NCBI RefSeq assembly: GCF_029784135.1
Contig: NC_073746.1
Span: 104,780,661 to 104,844,660 of the forward strand
Direction: 5' to 3'
DNA length: 64,000 nucleotides
Origin: Toxorhynchites rutilus septentrionalis
Lineage: Eukaryota; Arthropoda; Insecta; Diptera; Culicidae
The notes beneath the pieces were generated by a model that did no database searches, was not told where the DNA came from, and saw only the letters and a program-made list of their open reading frames with translations. The number at the start of each line of letters is the position of its first letter. Position 1 is the stretch's first letter. This document shows, piece by piece, positions 56,729 to 64,000 of the stretch. The position numbers were made by a program, and so were the translations under genes.

Positions 56729-57497
56729 TTTTTTTTTATCCAAAATATATATATTTTTTTAAGGCTCATATGGCGTCAACCTGACGGGACCGGGAGTTCA
56801 ATATTTCGACAATGTTTGCCTTATAACTATGTTAGTAATATGTAACCGATTACTCGCGGTTGGCTCGAGGTTAGTATTACAAGCGTTTTCGTAATTGTGA
56901 TGTTGCAGTCTCCAATGCTCTGTACCTGTGCCCGACACGGGATACTTCCTTTTGGGATGCAGCTGACCATTAATCAGCAACGCCCCCTAGTCTGTACCCC
57001 ATATCTAGCGTGGTGTGTCTTCTCGACTCGAGGAATCCAGGATAGAATGGTCACTAGCCGGCGCAAACATCAGCTCGTGTAGAGTTGTCATGAGCGGTAC
57101 AACCTTTGGCTCTTGTTGAATGATCAGTGGACTGCACAACCTTTGGCCCGTGTATCTGTAAAGAGTGTGTGTATGTATTGCCGCGACTAAGTAAAAGTTT
57201 ATCGTTTGGATAGGAGGGATATGAAACAGGGACACAACGAAGGAAACATCATTAAAAGTTGACATCGGCGTTTCTGAGGAACAGGTATAGATGAAGCAGA
57301 AGATCAGGATCACGGCTACCTAAGATATCCCGGACGGGGATATCCGATTGTCTGCCTTTTGCTCTCAGTGCTCTAGAGAGCTGAGAGCGAGCAGCATGGA
57401 ACCGGATACACGACCAGACAATATGCTCGATGTCGTGGTAGCCATCGCCACAATCACAAAGATTGTTTGCTGCGAGCCCAATGCGATAGAGATGCGC
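56729..57497 (-). pseudogene. 5'-truncated LINE, C-terminus and 3' UTR, 13-bp TSD
   Basis: GTCCCGAGACTAT is duplicated at 56716-56728 and 57498-57510. Minus strand: LYRIGLAANNLCDCGDGYHD, IEHIVWSC, GRQSDIPVRDILG, matching the C-terminus of the LINE at 2084-3105 (same Cys/His pattern). The stop is near 57255, then a 3' UTR containing 'gttgacgccatatgagcc' and an A/T tail. Confidence 0.8.
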
Positions 57498-57760
57498 GTC
57501 CCGAGACTATGAAACCAATAAAAAAAAACTAATACAATCAATAATAACCATAGCAGAATTCGGATTTTCTGCACGTATAGTATTTTTTCAAATAAGATCA
57601 AGGTAATTGGCTTTAATTTGATATATCGATCATCTGAATCGATCTGGTAGTTCAAAAGATATGAATGTTTTAAAAAAGTCATTTTTGGAAGAAAAAAAAA
57701 GAATAAAAGTTGATTTTTTGGACAACCCTAAAATGGAAATGGTCACCCTACAGAAAAAAA

Positions 57761-58597
57761 TGGGTGGGTTATATCTATGATATAACCGCAAGGTTGACGT
57801 GAGACTACCTTAGCTTATCAATCATTTGTATTGATTAAATTTTTGATTGAATGAAACAATTTCCGAATTCAATTGAATTCAATATATTTGCTTTGTGAGT
57901 AAAAATATTGTATAATGCCATGTGAGATCAATTCATGCATTGTGATAGATTATGTTCTTTGTTACAAGTAAATTTAATGACAGTCCTTTTACGTTTGGCA
58001 TAATGACATATTGGTTTTGAAATCTGTGTTAGGCAAAAACATTTCAGTCGGAACAAAATGCCCTCGATTTGCATGTATTTGCAATTCCGAGTTCCCCAGA
58101 CATCTTCGTTTAGAAGTCTGTAATAGGTAAACACATTTCACTCGGAACAAAAATGCCTCCGACTTTCATGTATTTTCAAGCGGATTCCCCCAGGCACATT
58201 GATTTGAAATCCGTTTTAGGGAAACACAGCTCGGTTAGAACAAAAATACCCCTAACTTACATGTATATTTTCTAGCGGATTCCCACAGGTACATTGATTT
58301 TGAAGTCTGTGTTCGGGAAACCGTTAATCGAGCCAATCAAAACTAGGCAGTTAGGGCGTAGAGATAACGCTTGACATTTCACAGTTATTCAATTGTTTAT
58401 CTAATGAAAAATAACATATTATTAATTGCGATAGAAGCGTAGAAATATTCCGTATCAATTGATGTAAACATCTTCCCTATCCAGTAAGGAATGTTCGAGT
58501 TATAAGCATTTGGAATCTTTCATTTTTTCCTGCATGTTCTGTGTTTAGGGGTTCATTTTACCCCCCATATACTCCGGTTAGATGTAGTCCTACGTCA
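57761..58597 (-). mobile_element. Terminal-hairpin repeat E7, subfamily 2, shortest complete copy
   Basis: Minus-strand 5' end GACGTAGGACTACATC (58596). 3' TGACGTGAGACTA (57794-57806), a perfect 9-bp hairpin (57768-57788), end CACCCA at 57761 next to A7. 837 bp. Interior ~85-bp tandem units as in E4. Flanking sequence joins into the AT-rich repeat seen uninterrupted at 6410-6490. Confidence 0.75.
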
Positions 58598-58699
58598 AAA
58601 TAAAAAATACGGATCTAATTTTCTGCGATAAAGAACAAAAGTACCACTTTTCACGAAAATCTGAGAACTACTATATCGGTTTGGCATGGGATGGCTGAA

Positions 58700-60150
58700 T
58701 AGTAAACTGTTAAAAATTTACGACCAAGCTGTTTTTTATTATTTTCGTTTTCCGGAAAATGACAAAAAATCTAAAAAAATGTCAAACAAAACGATTTGCC
58801 AAAACCTACATTTATGTTCCTGTAGCAGGTTCAATCCAATTTGTTTTCCCACATCGCAGTTTGTGATCTTTTATCTTAGTGATACTGTAGATTTTACATT
58901 TTTTTTAATTTTACAAAGTTTTGTTTTTTGTTAGGTTTTGTGAGGTTATGTACTTTCCGCACATACCTTTTGCTTTGAACCGAGTATATTGCCCAATAAA
59001 GTTACACAAAATTGAATGAAATTAATAGGAAGTGGTAGCTAATAGACTGACCTATCATTTGATGCGAAAATCTTACCATATGGTTGGTTTCTGAAGCCAT
59101 GAAAAATTATCAAAGTTGCTGTTCGATTGTTCGAACGCTTGACCTGAAATGGGTTAATAAAACCTTCTTTTTTTGAAATCGATGCAATAATTTGAATAAT
59201 TTATTTTTCGTCAATATAACAAATTATCCTTTTATAAAATGTATTGGAGTTTTGGGGTGTTTTTCGATTTGCGATGCAATGTTTTTTTAATGCACAATTA
59301 ATCATCGAAGACGAAGGGGAAAATTTTCATTCGAATAAAAATATCCAGGTCATACAGGAACGTTATAGAAATCAAATAAAAGTTGGTAGATAAGAATAAT
59401 TAGAGTTGCCATTGAATTAGTTAGCGAAAAATTGTGTTAGTCCACAAAATTTGCAAAAAAAAACAGAAAGAAATCGCTTTTTTGTTTTTTTTTATATTTT
59501 TGTCCACTACATCTTTTGTCAATTACTGAATAAAGAAAAGGTGCTTCTTCTTTAGAAATCGCAAATTGTATGTAAAAATATGTTTCTCATCCGACAATGC
59601 TGTATGTTTTCTATTGGGACTCAACCTAGATTACATTAAATATCATATTTAATAATAGGGGAAAATCCCGGAACCACATTTTTCTATTTTTGCGAATATT
59701 TCGGTAATGATTATTGCGATAACACGTACAGGCAATAGTCCAAAAAATAGATTGAAAGTGGCACTTCACTCGTTCCCAAAAAGTTCGCTCGTAATCAGTT
59801 CATTCGGTATCAGTCCGTTTTTCCAGAGAATGAATATTCGTCCAATCTTTTAGCGAACTAGTTCTTTCGTACCGTTTGTGAACGGTTCGCCTTTCTCTAC
59901 TATGGAGGCTAACGCCCGATTGTATGCAAACATGTTGTTTGTTTTTCCTCACCCACAGCGCAAGCAGTGAGTAAATAGTAATACCTACTTTATTCGCTAA
60001 ATTGTTCACTTGTTTTACTATTTTGACTGTTTGTGTTATAATAGAAAAAATTCTGAATAAGTTTTCTATCTGATGATATATATCATAACACATATAGCAA
60101 TAACTATTTTGCGTAATATGCATTTGAAATCTCTTAATCTTTCATTACAT
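58700..60150. other. AT-rich stretch, nothing recognised
   Basis: Only short frames and homopolymer runs; no motif of a known element. Confidence 0.35.
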
Positions 60151-60202
60151 TTTTCGTAGAGTAACCCCCGTTATATAAAAATCAAAGACGTAGTCCTACG
60201 TC
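60100..60202 (-). mobile_element. Terminal-hairpin repeat 5' end (subfamily 3)
   Basis: GACGTAGGACTACGTCTTTGATTTTTATATA read on the minus strand from 60202, continuing 'cgggggttactctac' and 'caaatgcatatta'. The same sequence follows the motif at 62805. No 3' end found. Confidence 0.5.
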
Positions 60203-61167
60203 AATATTTTTTTTGTCTTTTATGCAATTTTTCTCAATCATTCCCACATTAATTTTTACGGAAATAATTATTATACTACAAACAACAAAATTATTGCAGA
60301 TGAAACAGTCAAACAGTTCACCACAGACAGCAACACAAGGACAGTAATTCATCATGGAATCCGTAAATTCTTCATCCACCTCGTAGCAATAAAGAACGGT
60401 GCGCGATGGAGTGGAAATCCCGACCACTTCTGCAGCGCATAGACACAACATTGGAAAATCTTAAGTGCAGCACTAACCGCTAAAAGCGATGTGCCATCTG
60501 TCAGCCGTTGTTATTCAGTCCTTCAGTCATCGGCTCCCTGCAAACCCACACCTGTACTGAATTATTCCACTGGTAACACTGGTAACAATGAGAAAACCCG
60601 TCATGTCCAAACCAGAGGAATTTCCCGTGCGACATTTCCGCTGTGGTGGTGGAAACTCCCAGCTCGAAAGAAGTGTTTAAGTGGAAAGCAGCTTTGCGGG
60701 GAAAACCAGAAAGGATCATTCGGATTATTCGTCCCTTGCAAGGGTGCTCTTGCACACTACTGGACTGTCATCTTTTCTGGAATGTCCCGAAAAATACAGA
60801 GCCGAAGGTATCTATCGCATTGTTGGTGGGAATTTTGGGATGCTACCAAACTCGAGGACATGCCGATGCCGTTCACCACCCAACGTATCATCCCCAAAGC
60901 CAGGAAGCATCTTTTTTTCTCGGTCCCATCCATGATTTCCATAAGCGCCTAGTATAACCATGATTTATCTTTTTATTGCCGATATGTGTCGTTCCAGGCT
61001 GTGAGTGTATATGATGGTTAGGATTTGTGCAGAGTGGGACTAGGAATGATAAACTTTATTTCTCCCACAGCAGCATCACAGCGAAGGGACGCTTCAACAA
61101 GTCCACGATCCTCTTAAAAATCTCTTATCTTCTCCGTTGAATGCAAGGAAAGTGTGCTTCCGTTTTT
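60203..61167. other. Overlapping open frames, no recognised gene
   Basis: GC content rises and several frames of 60-150 codons overlap on both strands (plus 60491-60952, 60643-60957; minus 60451-60182, 60755-60501). A possible plus-strand chain begins MRKPVMSKPEEFPVRHFRCG at 60590 and would need a frame change. No domain is recognised. Could be a broken gene or chance. Confidence 0.25.
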
Positions 61168-62251
61168 TGACGTAGGACTACGTCTTTCATTTCTATACCG
61201 GGGTGTAAAATCAAAGTTTCGAAAACGAAAGCGTTACGCCGGAGACCGAGATTTTGAGTGTTAATAGCTCCTAAACAACTGAACGAAATGGTATGATAAA
61301 CACTTCATTCGAAAGATAAAATGTCTACGCGTTCTATACTTGTTACTTTCTGATCCAAAAACTTGTTTCAATAGTCTTAAATTTGCTTTCAAAATAGGCT
61401 ATTGAAATCACCAATCGGTATATAAGCGAGCGCCGCTCGGAAATCCACTCAGTTCTAATTGAACAGCGATTGGAGCATGTTGTCGCTGTTGTGGTGAAGC
61501 TCTTCATTTATCATGAAAGCGCGGATGAACGGTGTCACCAAGAGCCTGTTTGTGCACCTTAGGCCAGAAGGGAATCCATCAGGAGGAGAGTGATGCTACA
61601 AACGGTTCCCCGGGAAGATCTCGAAGCAGCCGCTACACACACACACACACATACACGCACGGAATTCTTTCCGTTTGGATCGAGAAAGATCCGGAAAATA
61701 ATCTGCCAGTTCCTCTAGGAATTTAAAAATACATTCATGTGAAAGAGTTTATTTGAATGTTTTCTATCCATGTAACACTGTGACCAAATATGTTTCAATC
61801 AAGTGCTATTAACAGATGGTTATCGAGTTAGCATTAACCTCTGGTGGGCTTCCAGTATCGAGTAAAATGTGGAAATATCTAATCGTTACTGAAAATAATC
61901 TGCCAGTTCCTCTGGGAATTTAAAATTACATTCATATGAAAGAGTTTATTTTAATGTTTTCTATCCATGTAACACTGTGACCAAATACATTAGGTTTTGT
62001 GATTTTTCAACCAATCGCAATCAACAGGATAGCTTCTGAAGATTATTCTTCCCCATCAGTAGGATATTTCCGTATCCAATATTGGATGCATAAAACCTTG
62101 TGCCTCCAACGTAACGCTCTCGTTTTCGAAGTTCTCCAAATATTCATTCATTCAGAATGAATTCAGATTCAACTTCATACAAATGATCTCTAAATCAACG
62201 ATAGTCCTACGTCACCCTTGCGGTTATACCATAGATATAACCCACTTCCTG
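61168..62251 (+). mobile_element. Terminal-hairpin repeat E9, subfamily 1
   Basis: TGACGTAGGACTACGTC at 61168; TAGTCCTACGTCA at 62202-62214; hairpin; CACTTCCTG ending at 62251. T-runs flank both ends (61163-61168, 62252-62258). 1084 bp. CCAATCGGTATATAAGCGAG and CCACTCAGTTC (61413-61455) form a promoter-like block also present in E2. A (CA)n lies at 61636-61650. Shorter than E2 by loss of internal tandem units. Confidence 0.75.
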
Positions 62252-62800
62252 TTTTTTTGTTGTTGTTCACTCCAGATTTTTTTCCTCCTCATCTGTTTTC
62301 TCTTTGGGGAGGCTGCCCGGATGGTGTATACTCGAGCAGGCGACACATACTCCCAGTACACATCTGTCGGAAAGAATAAAATTGTATACGAATCATGAAC
62401 CGTATGGTGTCCTTCAGATTTGTCTAGTTTTATTTGTGCCACCGTTGTGAATGTTTTGTCTGTTGCGTCGGAAGATAAGTGATCCTTGAATCAATGTCGA
62501 GTGCAACAAACAACCCCAAGTACGTGCTGTCTGCGTTACGTTTTTTTGATGAGATGTTTTCAGTTAATAATGAAGTTGCGTCTTTAATATGTAGAAATGA
62601 AGAAGCCTATATAGCTTTCTATTTAAATAAAATGATGTTTGTATTGAATACCGGGGCGTTTAAAGTAGAGTGTAACACACACAGATCTATGACGCCAACT
62701 ACTCAGTTTGGATAGACCACGAAATTTGATAGAAAAATTCAATAAATGCCGCTCGAGAGTAAGTCTTTCCATGATTAAATAGCATTTTACATTGCGCAGT
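62252..62800 (+). other. Two short open frames, unrecognised
   Basis: An open stretch at 62290-62397 reads GEAARMVYTRAGDTYSQYTS and ends at a stop. A second frame with ATG at 62494 reads NPKYVLSALRFFDEMFSV and stops at 62715 (73 codons). The sequences look less random than their surroundings, but I recognise no family. Confidence 0.25.
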
Positions 62801-62802
62801 TC

Positions 62803-63300
62803 TTGACATAGGACTATGTTTTTGATTTCTATATAGGGGGGTCACTCTACGGAAAATGTAACGATTCACTCAGAGTTTCCAAATGCATATTACTCAAAAT
62901 CGTTATTGCGGCATATGTTGTGTTTTGCTTAAAACATGAACAGTGAATATAGTAAAAAAAGTTAACAATTTGACGATTAAAATGGGTATGATTTCTTTCG
63001 ATTGCACTAACTACTCGCTTTCCTCCCCGACGCAACGAGCAATCTTTTGACGTAGAACTACATCTTTCATTAAGGGTGCCAAATCAGAAAACAGGTCACG
63101 TTTTTATGAAATAAAGTTAACGTTAATAACTATTTTTGCCGTGAACGGATTTTGGCGATTTACATACCAAACGAATCGGAAATTCCCTAAGATTTGTTTG
63201 ATGTTCTATACATCACAATCCCCTGGTGTGTACATGGTTAAAATTCATGAAAACTATAAGCGTTTCCATTTTCCCATACATTTGTTCTGCTGATTTGTGT
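62803..63300 (+). mobile_element. Two terminal-hairpin 5' ends in tandem
   Basis: GACATAGGACTATGTT at 62805 (subfamily 3, matching 60202-60100) and GACGTAGAACTACATC at 63049 (another subfamily, 'tttcattaagggtgcc'). Neither has its 3' end before 63459. Confidence 0.45.
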
Positions 63301-63458
63301 GCTTTCCCGAACAGAGCTGTCAATAACGAGCAACTTATCGACGACCAACGGAGGGGAAATCGTAGGATTTAAAGTTTCCGTGAACAAAGGAAAAGTAGAA
63401 GAATGAAGGGGACTACTTGCCTAGAGTATAAACAGTGGATCTCGCTGAGGCAAACTTA

Positions 63459-63510
63459 GAGGCGAATGAACTGCAAAGTTTAAAGCCTCTTAAAAAACAA
63501 AGAAAGAAAG
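63459..63510 (+). mobile_element. Orphan LINE/retroposon 3' tail
   Basis: GAGGC...GCCTC stem-loop tail (63459-63489) followed by an A/G-rich run, nearly identical to the end of the I-group LINE at 51614-51644. Probably a very short 5'-truncated copy. Confidence 0.55.
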
Positions 63511-63583
63511 AAGGCAAACTTTCATTTGGCATCGGACTGTTGAGCAATCCAGTTCACTTTGCTTTCGCTGCGCTTCGATCTAA

Positions 63584-63917
63584 AGGCGCGTCCACATTAT
63601 GCCGAATGATGCCGATCGGCCTGTACCAGACGGCATGTTCGGTTCGTTATGCAATGTGGACGCTCCATCGGGTGCACGAAGCCGAAGTACCATCGGATGC
63701 ACGAAGCCGTAACGAACACACGAAGCACAATGTCGTCAACGCTAATTTACTTCGTTTTGTTTTGGTTCGACTTTCTCGAACCGGACCCACTTGTTTCGGG
63801 TTGGGTTCGGTTTGATTCGAGTCGGTTTTCGGCACGTCGGCAAGCCCGGGCGGTACGTCCACATTTAGTCGGCTTTACCGGGCGGCCAAGGCCGATTGGC
63901 GTAATGTGGACGCGTCT
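63584..63917. mobile_element. Harbinger-like MITE, TAA TSD
   Basis: TIRs AGGCGCGTCCACATTA and (complement of the end) AGACGCGTCCACATTA, flanked by TAA at 63581-63583 and 63918-63920. 334 bp, GC-richer than its surroundings, no transposase. TWA targets are typical of PIF/Harbinger elements. Confidence 0.65.
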
Positions 63918-64000
63918 TAAGATTGGACCCCACCAGTGGTAATCAAACTTGGTCGTTTGGTTTTTCTGTTCGTTTTTCGCGTTATTCGTATTGTGTTTTT

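Larger units (their letters stand above)
55640..58690. repeat. AT-rich repeat block with two later insertions
   Basis: Recurring phrases ('cctttggtcccgagactat', 'gatttttcaaagtt', 'ttcgtgaaaatc') mark one dispersed repeat, related to 6062-6680. It is interrupted by a truncated LINE (56729-57497) and by terminal-hairpin repeat E7 (57761-58597). Sequence on both sides of each insertion continues the same repeat. Confidence 0.55.

Noticed and set aside
60491..60957. A plus-strand gene of up to 153 codons
   Set aside because: Frames of similar length overlap on both strands, no domain is recognised, and no splice or start context decides between them.

Overview
This is repeat-dense insect genomic DNA, most likely from a culicine mosquito (Aedes-like). 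The evidence is the co-occurrence of DD37E (ITmD37E-type) transposons, tRNA-headed SINEs, I/LOA-, Jockey- and L1-group LINEs, Helitrons, hAT elements and TTAA-flanked MITEs. The species is an inference. I can defend one ordinary host gene: a two-exon, four-C2H2-zinc-finger gene on the minus strand (7295-8419). Nearly everything else is mobile DNA in various stages of decay.

Layout. 0.1-7 kb: a fold-back-like repeat, Helitron pieces, a plus-strand LINE 3' end, and a minus-strand LINE remnant (3.1-6.06 kb) broken by three clean insertions, each with its own target-site duplication (TSD). 7.3-8.4 kb: the zinc-finger gene. 9.1-15.8 kb: a DD41D mariner relative with readable termini, Tc1 and mariner debris, a second MITE, and a patchwork of (TA)n arrays joined to an exact 200-bp copy of the 5' end of the zinc-finger gene. 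16-24.7 kb: a hAT-like repeat with a DD37E transposon inside, a SINE, a mariner, a terminal-hairpin repeat, a second DD37E copy, and an unrecognised open region. 27.2-30.3 kb: a hAT element with an 8-bp TSD, holding a SINE whose A-tail holds another terminal-hairpin repeat. 31.6-34.2 kb: another terminal-hairpin repeat carrying a retroposon and a deleted mariner. 37.2-53.5 kb: two inverted terminal-hairpin repeats, both carrying a histone H2A fragment, flanking a DD37E transposase gene that is split by an L1-like LINE. The second of the pair is interrupted by an apparently complete I-group LINE (about 45.1-51.7 kb). 55.6-64 kb: AT-rich repeats, a truncated LINE, more terminal-hairpin repeats and a Harbinger-like MITE.

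The main discovery candidate is the terminal-hairpin family. The motif GACGTAGGACTACGTC, or its half TGACGTAGGACTA, occurs about 20 times here, always at an end of a repeat. Six copies have both ends: a 5' subterminal motif, an inverted copy near the 3' end, then a short hairpin just inside the 3' terminus. They lie in T/A runs. This resembles non-autonomous Helentron (HINE/DINE-1-type) elements. One subfamily carries a pseudogenised histone H2A with histone-type 3' stem-loops, which looks like gene capture.

How the pieces relate: autonomous-type coding regions (an I-group LINE with both frames open, an L1-like ORF2, and DD37E transposases that keep their catalytic triad) sit beside non-autonomous passengers. 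One 200-bp retroposon shares its 3' stem-loop tail with the I-group LINE. TSDs and nested order let the insertion history be read directly at several places.
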